This document shows positions 23,777 to 35,023 of a stretch of DNA of 64,000 nucleotides, piece by piece (within the stretch, counting starts at the first letter, position 1; each line of letters begins with the position of its first letter). Position numbers and translations under genes: made by a program. The notes below the pieces were generated by a model. It saw only the letters and a program-made list of their open reading frames with translations, had not been told where the DNA came from and did no database searches. Source of the stretch: Sordariomycetes sp. S80-01Y (taxonomy: Eukaryota > Ascomycota > Sordariomycetes); contig JAXQJY010000033.1 of assembly GCA_037042185.1 (NCBI GenBank), positions 3,348,001-3,412,000 on the forward strand, given 5' to 3'.

Positions 23777-24574
23777 ATGGGTAACGCAGCTTCCGCACCC
23801 CGGCCGGGAGTCCAACTCCAGGTTATCGGCGCTGGCCTCCCGCGAACTGGAACCGCCTCCTTCAGCGAAGCCCTCCGCATACTCCTCGAGGGCCCTATCT
23901 ACCACGGCGGTACGCAGATGACTCTAGGACCTGAGGCGGACGTTCGCGGTTGGGTCAAGGTTCTTTCGCTTCTGCCCGCCACAACGGACAGGCAAAAGCA
24001 AGAGCAGATGGCCTTGATGCACCAAAGACTCGACGGATTTGCGGCGGTGACGGACTCTCCCGCTTGTGGCTTTGGACCTGAGTTGCTGAAAATGTACCCT
24101 GATGCCATGGTTATCTGCACAACTCGCGACCCAGAGTCATGGGAGAAGAGCATGGCGGGTATTGCCAACGTGGCGACCATGTGGTTTCTGCGCGTCGTTC
24201 TGCTGCCGCTGCCTACGATGCGCTTCTTTCCCGACTACATCAATGGTCTGCGCAAGCAATACATTCATCTTTACGGCGAGGCAGAACCGCTCTCCCAGGC
24301 TGTGTATCACAAGCATGTGGCGTGGCTCAAGGAGACCGTGCCAGAGGAACGGCTGGTGTTCTTTGACGTAAAGGACGGCTGGGAGCCCCTGTGCAAAGCC
24401 TTAGGGAAGGACGTGCCTGACGTACCATTCCCCAGAATTAACGACAGCGAGGCTATTGATAGATTGGCTGCTAAAATGGTCGGAAGAGGATTGAAGCGCT
24501 GGGCCATGATAATGGCGAGTGGCGCTGTCGCCATGGCTGTCCCGTTATACTATATGTTTGTGATTGATGCTTGA
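23777..24574 (+). CDS. Sulfotransferase-like protein, doubly membrane-anchored
   Basis: A single exon of 265 aa. The segment VIGAGLPRTGTASFSEAL near residues 16-33 matches the phosphosulfate-binding loop of the fungal sulfotransferase-like family (Sulfotransfer_4 type), and CTTRDPESWEKSM near 114-126 is the second cofactor-binding segment with its Arg and Ser. The protein starts MGNAAS, a good N-myristoylation signal, and ends with a hydrophobic helix of about 20 residues (MIMASGAVAMAVPLYYMF), so it may be held at a membrane from both ends. Such proteins are often labelled NAD-dependent epimerases in databases, but no Rossmann GxxGxxG fold is visible. Substrate unknown; true sulfotransferase activity is unproven for most fungal members. 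Confidence 0.82.
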   Translation: MGNAASAPRPGVQLQVIGAGLPRTGTASFSEALRILLEGPIYHGGTQMTLGPEADVRGWVKVLSLLPATTDRQKQEQMALMHQRLDGFAAVTDSPACGFGPELLKMYPDAMVICTTRDPESWEKSMAGIANVATMWFLRVVLLPLPTMRFFPDYINGLRKQYIHLYGEAEPLSQAVYHKHVAWLKETVPEERLVFFDVKDGWEPLCKALGKDVPDVPFPRINDSEAIDRLAAKMVGRGLKRWAMIMASGAVAMAVPLYYMFVIDA

Positions 24575-26540
24575 AGGCGCTGACATTATGGAGGCTCTCT
24601 TAATTGTACCAAAATATTAGTTGAATTCGACTGTGCGTTTATTCATTTCCGCAATAGCGATGTGACCGACCATCGAAGTCTTCACTACGTCCTGCGACTC
24701 TCGGTCCTCAAATAACGTCGCAAGACTCAACGTGAGTCCCTGGCGAAAGGACTATAGACAATTATTCGCAATTAAGGTGTGAACGCTGAAATCTATAGCA
24801 AATTTGCGCCGGGCTTTGTTCAGTTCCATGTATCGACCAGCACTGTGACCATCTAGACGTAGGGTGCATAGATATTCGCTATCTTGTGGTTGGAGTAATT
24901 GCAGCCAAAACGGACAGCTGGATTTAAAAGCTCTAAAAGTCGGTCTTTTTGTAATTCATAGGTTTCTAGGGTATTCCAGGGCATGTTAAAATATGATGAA
25001 GGAATAGTTGCCTTCTGTTTTTTCGAATGCTTGCCATCTATCCTTGGGTATTCGAAGTAACCATACCGATATTTGGTACCTTTTTCATCAAATGCTACTT
25101 ATATAAGATAGGAGGCAAGGAAATTCACTTTAAACATGAGTAATTGGTCGTACTTGCGGTGCTGACGGCTCCGTCCGTAGTGTTGATACGGTCGTTTTCA
25201 GCTTAGGAGCCTGGTTTTGGCGGCAACTTATTCGCAGCCATCGATCTACGTCGCGTTGCAAATAGCTTCAATGAGATCCTTCATTAAAATGTACGATCAA
25301 CAGAAGTATCAGCCCAGTGATCGATACGCGAGATACTCAACTGTGTCTCGTCGTGGTCAACCCTCCTAGTGAATGGTGTTATGCGATTGGCTGTTAGCGG
25401 CTCCAGTAGCCGAAGGCGCAGCTCAGAACCAACCTTGGAAGTTTAATCCTTCCAACAAGCATACCCAGTGTTTCTGTTGCTTTATTACTTGGCAAAAATA
25501 TTTTGAGAAGAATCAAGGAACAGTTGAGAGAGACCGAAGACTGGACCGAACCCCAGTCTAGGCACGGAAGCCACCGCTATGGTGCGCGTGTGAGGAAAAG
25601 TCCACAGAGCAATAGGAGTTACATATGTCACGGCTGGTATCATATCAGTCTTATCCTCATTCTCACGTACTTCATTTTATCTCATGCACTTCATCCAGCG
25701 AGACCGCTCAAAGACTGTCTGGGAACTGTGTACTGCGATTGTAACTCTGGGATGAACAGCACTTGGAAACGTGTATCCCGAGGCCTCCGCTCGAAGCGTT
25801 CCACTCTGTGCGAACTGGAGTCGGACAGAAGTTCAGCAAGCCTGCGGCCAGCCGAATGCTAGTCTACTCCAGGAGTAATTCTGACGTCCTTCGCGGCCAG
25901 ATTGTCTCCAAGTTCGAGCGACAGGAAGCACTGTGAGAGGCCCAAGGCAGAGAAAATTTAAGATAAAATAAAATCCACGCTATTCTACTGACGGTCACTA
26001 AGTAAACGGGGTGGAGGTGGAGGTGGGGGTGGGGATGGAGCGAAACAAGACACGACTACAACTCGTTTCGGAGCTAATGGCTCTAATGCACCGATTCTGG
26101 CGGTAACTCACTTCCGCATGGGCGAGAAGCTCCCCGCCCTCTTCTGCTGAGAGACTAAGCTGGCCGCGGTGTGTCATTATTCGGCAAGTGAGGAGCGAAA
26201 GTCGGAACGTCAGATATCATGAACTGGTTCGAAGAACAGCCAGCGAGCTGGAAATGTGTATCGTATTCTAAGATGAAATGAACCCCGTAAATGAGCCTTG
26301 CTCCACCACGAGCAGGGCGACTTTCGTATCTACCGCGCCAAGTCCTCAGCATTCTCTTCTACCCAGCCGGGAGCTAGAAATAATTAGCTTTCCACCTTCT
26401 TTCTTGAAGGATGGGCTGCCGAGACGACTTTCGCGCCTCTAAAATTCAACATTCGAGGCTGGAAACAAGATTGACGTCTTCGACGAGTTTTTCGCCCAGG
26501 CCCAACGATCGCTTTGGAAAGCTTCGCGAGTCCATCCAAA
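24575..26540. other. Gene-poor stretch
   Basis: Almost 2 kb without a supported gene. Base composition is more AT-rich and the frames are short and lack codon bias. The only notable element is a G-rich tract near 26008. I recognise no transposon ends, tRNA or gene fragment, though old decayed sequence cannot be excluded. Confidence 0.5.
26008..26034 (+). repeat. G-rich tract with GGTGGA units
   Basis: Seven consecutive G-runs of two to five bases, each separated by a single T or A. This is a strong candidate for a G-quadruplex. It lies about 500 bases before the tyrosinase start. Confidence 0.65.
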
Positions 26541-27675
26541 ATGATATTTTCGCACTTGGTATTTCTGGCTGGCGCTGCCACGGCTGGTACCCCCCGTCGA
26601 GATAACGATAACCGCTGCGGCGAACCGTCCACGAGGGTTGAGTGGAGAGATATGAGCGATCAGGCGCGACAGAGCTACATTGATGCCGTTCTCTGTCTAA
26701 AAACGAAGCCCTCCAAGATCGGACTCCCTACTTCACATTACGACGATTTCCCCTGGGTCCACCAAGAGTTCAATCTCAAGAGCAAGTCGAACCACGTTTA
26801 CAACGGTTTCTGTGATTAACATTCCTACAAGTCCATGGCAACGCCAATTTCCTTCCGTGGCACCGCTACTTCGGCGTCGTATATGAAAAGGCTCTGCAGG
26901 AATGTGGTTACGAAGGCGCCGCAACGTAAGGATTCATTCTCTGTGGGCAGGTTAGGCGACTGACAATGCGCAGCTATTGGGACTGGACACAAGACGTGAA
27001 GAAGCTTGCAGCCTCTCCCGTAATGAGCGACGAGCTAGGCTTTGGCGGCGATGGGAGTGATGAAGTGACCGAGACGACTGGAGACGGGTTGCGCAAACGA
27101 TGCGTCACTAGTGGTCCGTTCAAAGACCTCCGACCTTCGTATCTGGCGTACAGTCCCACAGAAGTGAGGGAAGAGGAGCATTGCTTGTCTCGTCAATTAC
27201 AAGATGGCGAGAGCGATAGCTCTGTTATCTTGGCCACCGTGTATAACTCCACTTACATCGATATCGTACAAGGAGAGACGACCTTCGAGACATACCATGG
27301 AATGCTCGAATCTTCCCCTCACGGGGCGATTCATGCTGCATTAGGTGGGGAGATGAATCCGACCACGTCGCCCAATAGTAAGTCGACTCAAATCAAGAAG
27401 CGATTCTGGTGTTGTAATCGAGAGCTTACCTATGTTCAGAGCCGCTGTTCTTCCTACACCATGCCCAGGTCGATCGTCTTTGGTCCAAATGGCAACATGA
27501 GGATTTAGCCACGCGCGAATTCCAATACCAAGGGCAAACCTTTACACTCAACTCTACGGAAATGGTCCCTGCTTCCCTAGACGATATGCTCCCGATGGGA
27601 GGCTTAGCCGAGGATCTCACTGTCCGGGACGTCATGTCACAAAACGCTCGCCTTTGCTACGAGTACGCGACCTAG
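26541..27675 (+). CDS. Secreted short tyrosinase (copper monophenol oxidase)
   Basis: Proposed exons: 26541-26805, 26832-26925, 26974-27377, 27440-27675, giving 332 aa. The start ATG opens a signal peptide (MIFSHLVFLAGAATAG). The CuA site is formed by DDFPWVH, then HGNANFLPWHRYF; the CuB site by PHGAIHAALGG and PLFFLHHAQVDRLW, so six copper-binding histidines are present. YWDWTQD after CuA is also typical. Introns 2 and 3 are ordinary (48 and 62 nt). Intron 1 is the problem: the only GT-AG pair that joins the frames is 26 nt long (26806-26831), well below normal fungal size, and without splicing a stop follows. Either a very short intron is used or the splice site is damaged. Family enzymes oxidise phenols in pigment or small-molecule pathways. 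Confidence 0.82.
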
Positions 27676-28318
27676 TCCAGAGGGAGCCGTCTCAATCTTC
27701 ATCACGTTCATTTCGGCCATGTGTTATACTAGTAGACAGCGTGATGGCGTGCGCGATAATGCCCTAGCGCCTAATAACAGAGCTCCATCTGTGTACTTAG
27801 GCCGTGCAGATGCTTTTGCTCTTCACCGGACATTCGGACCAGCAGCCACCAGTTACTCAAACTCCCAAAACGTCTCGATGAAAGGAACCGAGAATAATGC
27901 CCCCCATCCCCCCCTCCCCTCTTACCCCCAAGCCGCAGTATAAATTTCAGGTGGCGAAGGTTCTATAGAAGTTCCATAGCCCGGACATGGGCCAATGATG
28001 TCGTTCTTCCTTGCCGGGTTGAAATATTCTCGACTGATACCACAATGAGATCAATCAGACATGGACTTGACGAGTCGAAATTCGATCTTACGAGTCTGAC
28101 CGATGCGTACATTTCCATCATTGTGGGGTCATATACACCGATCTGGAGCAAGTTGAATCCATGTCCTACAGTGGCGGTGCTAGCTTGAGCTATACTGCTT
28201 CAGAAGTCGGTTGAACGAATTGGGATCGTCGCTGGGCTCGACACTGTCCGGACTGCACGTCTCATAGCCCATTCTGCTTTCCCCGTTCTTGGTTGTTCAC
28301 GAGAAACCTTGAAAGGTA
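27676..28318. other. Intergenic with C-rich tract
   Basis: 640 bases without a supported gene. Around 27900-27930 there is a run of C blocks of three to six bases that could form a G-quadruplex on the opposite strand. Confidence 0.5.
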
Positions 28319-28966
28319 TCAATCCCTTTGGCCCTGAATACGGTCGGCTTTAAAGGCCTCCCCAATTGAGTCTTGTGCTTCTAGTGACTGCTTTAAGGTA
28401 CTAAGAATGAAGTGAGAGACATGAAGATACCATGGTCTCCGGTCAAGCTTTGGGAGCTGGACGCACATGTCGGGTGTTGCGGTTGCATAATCACGACCAG
28501 GTTCAGGTGCATACTGACTGCGGAGATCAAATAGCGCCCTGATAAGCCGTGTCATGCGCCTCATTATTGAATCTAGCCTGAGAACCATATCACGCGGGAA
28601 GCAAGGGACCCGATCGTACGGACGCGCTGCGTGAGGAACGTAGGTCAGTGCCGACTCTCGACCGTCGGCGTCTACATAGAGATTCATGATTGGAACGGCA
28701 GTGATCGGTCGGTGCGATCGAGAATCACGCCAGTCTGAATTGTTGAAGACGTTCCACGTTGTGGGCCTCGACCCAACATGCAGCCGCATTTGACGGGGAT
28801 GGTGGTTTTGCTGGAAGCCGATCCTTGAGATGCGGAATGTGAGAACCAGATCTGACTTCGTATTCATATTTAACGCAGAAGCCTCTAGACAGCAGCAAGT
28901 GAAATCTCGGCTTATCTCTTCTCCAAACGCCGCGCTTATCTCCAAGTCCTGTCCTCGAGGCCTCAT
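28319..28966 (-). CDS. Doubtful hypothetical ORF
   Basis: An open frame of 215 codons begins at 28966. The translation has reasonable amino-acid balance, with stretches such as CFPRDMVLRLDSIMRRMTRL that look helical, but I recognise no domain. A second frame of 99 codons (29024 to 28725) overlaps its start in another phase and also looks partly protein-like, so the two may be exons of one gene or remains of a decayed one. No signal peptide or membrane segment. Listed only because it is the longest frame in a 2 kb gap; it may not be a gene. Confidence 0.25.
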   Translation of the reverse strand: MRPRGQDLEISAAFGEEISRDFTCCCLEASALNMNTKSDLVLTFRISRIGFQQNHHPRQMRLHVGSRPTTWNVFNNSDWRDSRSHRPITAVPIMNLYVDADGRESALTYVPHAARPYDRVPCFPRDMVLRLDSIMRRMTRLIRALFDLRSQYAPEPGRDYATATPDMCVQLPKLDRRPWYLHVSHFILSTLKQSLEAQDSIGEAFKADRIQGQRD

Positions 28967-29677
28967 CTAGGGGATATCGCTGATCATCAATGATCTTTTG
29001 CAGCCACTGTGACGTCGAATCCAAATCAAAAGTCGATGTATAGATTTACTCTGGCTTTACCTATGATGGCGGCTGATGCTGGGTACGTGGTTTGGGAATG
29101 CCCTTGTTCGTAGCTCCGCGGACTGATGGTTGGATCGCTATTCGTGCGGTACGGCTGGCGCTTTGTTAGCGCCTGAGTATCCACGTGCCCAACGACCGTT
29201 AGCCTATTTTTTTAACCGAAGGAAAAATACTTTGATTGGGCGAAGCTACGATCAGCTCGCCGGTGAGGCGCCCTGCGTGGTTTGAAAGGTCCGCGCGCGG
29301 ACTCTTATTGGGAAGAGGCCCAGGAAGAGGCATATCTCGCGTCGGGTCTGCTCCCGGATCCGCTACAACTGTACAGAAGTGATCAGCGGTCCTGCATATC
29401 GCGTCGGAATCTGTCTGGTCAGATTGCCACTAGCTTTTGCAAGGGATGGGTGCTCGAGCACACGGTTCGGGCTAAACGAAAGTGACTAGCGACATCAAAA
29501 ACCATGCGAAGCTGGAAGCACATGCGAAGGAATGTTCCCAGCATTTCTTTCACCCATTTTCTGCTCTGGGCTCTGGTGCCATTCCTTTCCCATACAGTTG
29601 ATCGCCGCCAAAACGTCTGAGATGGCCTGCACCCTCAAATACCTTCACTGTGCCGCCGTTCCGACCATGCGTGTTCA
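28967..29677. other. Intergenic, promoter of Zn2Cys6 gene
   Basis: About 700 bases upstream of the Zn2Cys6 regulator. Short frames only; no distinct element found. Confidence 0.45.
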
Positions 29678-29701
29678 ATGCCTCAACAAACACCGTTGGT
29701 A

Positions 29702-31436
29702 ATGCTGCTGTACGCTCGTGTTGTGCCACCAAAACAACCTAAAAAACGATCAAGAGGAGGTAGGGCCCCTTAACATACCCCTTCGTCGAATAGTCACTAG
29801 CAGCGTTTGCATGAGTTCCTCTTATTTCTTACCACTTCCCGTTCCATGCGAGGTTGTAGACTAACCTGTTGACAAATCGTAATAGGGTGCCGTCACTGCA
29901 AGAGCCTAAAGAAAAAATGTGACGAAGCTCGGCCTCGGTGCACCCGTTGCGTGGACCGCAATGAGGAATGCATTTATGATCCGATTAGACCACGTCTTCC
30001 AAGTACACGAAGCAGACAGTCCGAAGAACCTACCGATGCCGAGGCACAAAACCCAGAAGTCGACCAGATGAGCCTGCCATCGAATCCGCAGGAGCAACAG
30101 TCTCTAGATACGCCAACGTCGACGCAATTTGACAGGCCCTATACTGATTTCCCGCACGGCGAGCAGGGTCTTCGACTGCTGGATCACTTCTGCAACGTTC
30201 TTTCGCATCGGCTCGTATTGCGAGAAGCGGACGGGAATCCGTTCCTGGGACTAATAGTTCCGCTGAGCCGAGAGAGTGCCTCGGTCAGAGATGCAGTGTA
30301 CACCCTAGCGAGCGCACACTTGGAGCTCACGGGGGCCTCTGACGGAGAGGATAGCGAATACTTCTATGGACGGACCGTCTACAATCTGTCAAAGACCCTC
30401 GAGAATGGGGTTGCAAAAGACTGGAATGCAGCGTTGGCAACAATCATACTCCTAGTGTATTACGAAGTTGTGAGTATCACTGGAACTCCTGAATGGCATC
30501 AAGTCTAAATACTCCCAGCTCCTTCGGCAAGAGCCGTCGCATATCGTGCGTGGCCACCTCAACGCCGCATACGCCCTCCTCGAGAACCGCCCAACAGATG
30601 TGAAAGACGATGTGGCGAGCAGCTTCTTCGGGGCTGCCTTCGACTATTTCGATGTTATTTCCGCGCTTTCACTCGGAATATCGCCTCTTTCCAACGAGCC
30701 ACAACATGCTTCTACGATTTCCTCCTTTCCCGTACCAGAGGAACCAATGCCAGGCGTACACGAGCAGATGCCCCTGATTGAGGATTTGAATGCTCTTCTC
30801 GGCTTGGCAAGTCTTTGGCCCATTTTGCGTCGTCTCTCGAGCCTAAGAAGCCTCAAAGAACAGCTCCACATCGCTACGATGGAGGGTAAGCTCTCGGAGA
30901 TAACCGCGCTACGGACTGAGCTCGAGTCAAACGCAACCACCATTCAGGCAGATATTGAGGCTTGGCGACCTGTTCCTCCACAGTTAAGCCCCGTAGTCGC
31001 CCGTGATCCTCAGCTTCGTAGTATTCTCCGCAATTCGCTAGCCTACAAGCAATGCGCTCTAGTCTATCTCCACCGCTCCATCTACGAGTATCCCCGAGCG
31101 CTTGTGCAAACCTATGTTCATCAAGCTCTGCTGTATTGTGCGGAGATAGCCCAGGGCAGTGGTCCGTTGGGAGCCATGCTGTGGCCACTGTTTGTCGCAG
31201 GTTGCGAAGCTGTATCTCCAGAAGACCGAGATCTCACGGAGAAGACGTTCCGCAAACTCAAACAAGCGCAAGGAATGATGAACATCGAGCGGGCGTGGAT
31301 AATTGTGCAGAAAGTATGGTGCGGTATAGATGAACAGACAGCGGACTCAGAAAAGCCGGATGCTGTGTTGCCAAACGAGGGGGAACTATGGAGGACAGTG
31401 ATGTTGGACATGGGGTACACTATTATACTGGGCTGA
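29702..31436 (+). CDS. Zn2Cys6 transcription factor with fungal-specific domain
   Basis: Three exons: 29702-29759, 29886-30469, 30519-31436, giving 519 aa. The join of exons 1 and 2 builds KKRSRGGCRHCKS, the usual basic lead into a zinc cluster, followed by Cys at 21, 24, 31, 38, 41 and 48, exactly the Zn2Cys6 spacing. From residue 110 or so onward the protein follows the helical fungal-specific regulatory domain (LLDHFCNVLSHRL, VRDAVYTLASAHLEL), like the large group of PF11951 regulators. An in-frame ATG at 29678 would add 8 residues. Neighbours are a tyrosinase upstream and a CipA-like oxidoreductase downstream, so it could control them, but no binding site is shown here. Confidence 0.88.
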
Positions 31437-32557
31437 GGGTTTTTACTTTGGAGCAGCCTATCCGATGCTTTTCAGGTCAGTATAGGAGGGATTAAATGGC
31501 GTTTAGATATCTACCAAATCGTGAATGGACTAATAATGACAAACTTTGTGCACATGTAAGCCCCGGTCATTTTCTATAGGAGAAGTATAGTCTACTCGAC
31601 AACACTGTCATCACCTGCTCTAGAGGAATTTATTTAAGGTCTATCGCCTTAGGCTGGAACACGTTACCAGAAAACTTCCATTCTCTCTTGTTCCTTCCGC
31701 TCGCCGCAGGCCGAAGCTCAACAACGCACTCTCATGTAGCTGAAGAACGGGCAGATAATATGTCGACAACATTGAGAGTTGACATCAGCTTCCCAAATGC
31801 GCGTGCGAGCTGTATTCTAGAGTTGAAACGACGTGAATAAGAGCATAGTTGAGTGAGACGTAAATAATGGCATTCCGTTGTAGAAAAGAGTGTATCTGCG
31901 AATATATCCATCCGAAGCACCGAAGTCGTAGCGCTATTCTTGGCAAACGATGAGATTTTTTGAGACGTAGAGCGTAGTTCTTGAAGAAATGAAAGTCTAG
32001 TTGAAAAGTGAAGGGTATTTCTCATGAAAAACTCATTGCACAGTCATCATTTTCTCACATGCTTTCGGGGAACATCGCGACAAGGCCTGTTACGGCTCGT
32101 ATAACGTCTAGGGGAACAGATTTATAAAATTATACTCTTCACAGAAGAACTTGGGTCTTGGTGCTCTCTTTGTGCCTTTGTGTGGTGTTACCGGGGTTTG
32201 TATGGACATAGGAGGTAAGCCCCGGCTTTAGTAGTCGGTGGATCTCGTCCATAATGTTGGACACTGCACCGGACATTCCCTAAAACCTAACGCAAGGCTA
32301 AGGTGACATCATTCTCGCTGAAATAGATACAATTATGGGTCTTCTGGTTCGGAGGTTGACTCAAAGTGAATAACATTATCTCTTTGCGTTGAATCTTGCC
32401 TCGGAGCTATCGGTCTTTGTGGGATGAGCAGACCAACTACTAATAGTACCAAGTGATCCTTCAATCAATGAATCATGATACAGATATTCTCTCATACATA
32501 TTATCGATCATACCGCCCTTCTTACTTTCCTTGGTGCGACCCCAAGAACGACTCACC
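31437..32557. other. Intergenic, promoter of CipA-like gene
   Basis: 1.1 kb with no supported gene and fairly AT-rich sequence. A perfect TGACTCA lies near its right end and is listed separately. Confidence 0.5.
32357..32363 (+). promoter_or_regulatory. TGACTCA element (Gcn4/AP-1 type bZIP site)
   Basis: A perfect palindromic TGACTCA sits 195 bases before the CipA-like start codon. Fungal cross-pathway control (Cpc1/Gcn4) and AP-1-like bZIP factors bind this sequence. One site of 7 bases can occur by chance. Confidence 0.35.
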
Positions 32558-33636
32558 ATGGCACCGCAATACGCAAAAGACCAACCCCCTCATTTCACCA
32601 ACCGAATCGAACGAGTAGCAATCATTGGAGTGAGTCAATTTCATTTGTTTAAGTGTCTCCTTATTGACCTCGGTAGGCTGGCGGTCAAGTGGGCACTCAC
32701 CTCGTCCAAGGTCTTCAGGACACCGGCAAACATGTCGTGACTGCTATCACGAGGCATAACTCCGCGACCAAGATGCCTAGTAATGTCAAGGTTGTTAAGG
32801 TAGATTATGAGGACGAGCACTCTCTGGTTTCAGCTATGACCGGACAGCAATTTCTGATCATTAGTCTGCCCTACTCAACAGCACCTGAGACTCAGACCAA
32901 GCTCATCGCCGCGGCGGGCAAGGCTGGTGTTCCTTACATCATGCCCAACGGGTTTGGAATTGACTTTGCAAACGAAAGTCTTGCTCAAGAGGCACTTGCG
33001 GGGATAGGCATCAGAAAAGCCATCGCTGATGTCCAGGAGCTCGCACCCAAGGCGAACTGGGTGGTCATGGTGTGCGGGTTCTGGATTGAGTATGCGATAG
33101 CAATGGGGACGCATTTCTACGGCCTCGACCTGAAGAACAGAAAAGCCACTCTCTTCGATGACGGAACCACCAAAATCAACACATCGACCTGGGACCAGTG
33201 TCGAAGAGCGATTGGCGCATTTCTGAGCCTGCCGGAAATGCCCGAAAATGAAAGCGACACCCAGCCAACTATCTCGCAATGGGCTAACAAGGGTCTATAC
33301 ATCTCCAGTTTCTTGGTCTCGCAGAGAGACATGCTGGATAGCGTGCAGCGCAACACGCGCACGAGCGACGCAGACTGGACCATTGAGTACGAGCCAACAA
33401 AGGAAAGGCGTGAGCGAGGTTTGTCTTTGATGAAGGAAGATCCGTTAAATGGATTTGCCATGGCTCTGTTCTCGAGAGTGTTTTATCCGAACGGAGGCGG
33501 CATTTTTGAAGAGTACGGTCTTGCAAATGGAGCCCTGGACTTGCCGCAGGAAAGCTTGGATGAGGCGACGCAGAGGGCTCTCGAACTTGTCGATAATGAG
33601 TACAACCCGTTCCTGAGAGAGTCGGTGAGGGTTTGA
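32558..33636 (+). CDS. CipA-like NmrA-family oxidoreductase
   Basis: Two exons, 32558-32629 and 32677-33636, with a 47-nt intron, give 343 aa. The N-terminal Rossmann motif is formed across the junction: VAIIGAGGQVGTHL at about 20-33. It then reads VTAITRHNS (cofactor selectivity region), KVVKVDYED and the NmrA-like body, including INTSTWDQC, LYISSFLVSQRDMLDS and WTIEYEPTKERRERG, which are typical of the Aspergillus CipA (concanamycin-induced protein) group of isoflavone-reductase-like proteins. These bind NAD(P) and are thought to reduce small molecules or act as redox sensors; substrates are unknown. No catalytic YxxxK motif of classical SDRs is seen, as expected for the family. Confidence 0.88.
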
Positions 33637-35023
33637 GCTTTCGCCATGGAATCAACACCGTAGAAACATGGTCAAATGGCTCCAATTGCGTAAATCGTTT
33701 CTTACGAAGTACCGACATTCTGGCTTTGCCCTTTTTCTTGTTCTATTGGCTGAGCGGGATAAGCTTCGATAGAGGCCTGGGAAGCTGCGGGCAAAAATAG
33801 TCAATGGAAAGAGGAATTACAATCTATGCCTAAAAGCAACAGCAACTTTTCTTGAGTGCCATTCGACTCCACGGACGTTTCTGCCATGTAGCATCAGACC
33901 CTAATGGCGGCTCATACGGAGTCACTTATGATGCTTACAGCTCCTTGTGCTCTTATATCTCTTAAGTCTCGCAGAAGCCTCGCTGTCGCCCTCGTTCACT
34001 GCCCACCTGTCATCCGGCTCAACTACTCCTCCCCACTTCATCCTGTCCGATTCCACCCGCAACTCAACCCCCTCGCCTCGCCGGAGAAATCTCTCCAAGA
34101 GGCAATTCTCAACACTCGTTCGTCACGCCTTCTTAGGACCGGCAAACCATGCGCAAAGATGCGCTGCTTCTCAATGCGACGATATTCATCGAGAGTAATG
34201 TTCCCTGGCGCCGTGCAACGCTTTCTCATCGCACTACAAAGCCATACCGCCCTGTGCCTTTTCATTACTGGCCACAGTATGACTTTTAGGCATCGGAGTG
34301 AACTCTTCACCTGACGGCAAATCGCCGTAACTGCAGCCGCAATCATTCCTATATTTCCCTATCGAAGTCAGTCTGCGCGCACCCCAGCGACAACCCCTAG
34401 CACCCCGTCTAGCAAACTCTTATCCCCATCCCCGTCTCCAACAAAACCCCATCCAGCAGCCCCCCATCCGGAAAACCCCAATGTTGGGGTACCACTCCCG
34501 AGATCAGCGTCTACCCAAACAGCAACGTTCGCCGCTTGCTTCGGCCACAGACCAACCTGGGCGGCGGCGCTAGCCTCTTTCAGCATGGGGCTCCGGAAGT
34601 TGGAGACAAAACGCCCCCCAGAGGAGAGACCAAGAAGAGACAGCCTCGCCGAAATCGCGTGCGTTTAATCTGTGGGTTGCCTAGATGCAAGAGGCTGACT
34701 GGCTTTTGGAGGTTCTGGAAGCGTGGTCTTGGCCCCGGCAGTGTCTCGCGGCACGGGTAGCGTCGCGGAGGTTTCGCTCAGCTCCCGTGTCGATCCCCAT
34801 GGGGTAGCATTCGCAATGAAATGACGCTGATTCGGTGTACCCGCAAAGGCCAAAGGATACCCGATCGTTTCCTACGTAAGCGTGCCCGACTCATGCTCCC
34901 CGAATATATAAGAGCACCGAGTCGTCACTCTCGCCGACCTCCCAGCTCAGCAGACCATCACACACAACTTTGACCATCACCTGCCCCAAAAACTGCCCGT
35001 TCACCTACAGGGCCGCAGCAACC
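33637..35023. other. Intergenic, sugar-transporter promoter
   Basis: 1.4 kb without a supported gene. Several short overlapping frames around 33900-34600 show no consistent phase. The right end holds a TATA box (listed) and a C-rich leader. Confidence 0.5.
34905..34912 (+). promoter_or_regulatory. TATA box of the sugar transporter
   Basis: TATATAAG lies 112 bases before the start codon at 35024, a fitting distance for a regulated fungal promoter with a short leader. Confidence 0.5.

Noticed and set aside
25503-25862. 119-codon plus-strand frame
   Set aside because: It has no codon bias, no signal or domain, and crosses AT-rich noncoding sequence.
24575-26540. Possible remains of a mobile element in the gene-poor gap
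   Set aside because: I see no terminal repeats, target-site duplications or recognisable element domains here, nor the extreme TA enrichment of strongly RIP-mutated DNA.
33904-34314. 136-codon frame upstream of the sugar transporter
   Set aside because: Neighbouring frames look equally good over the same bases, no domain is seen, and no splice pattern links them.
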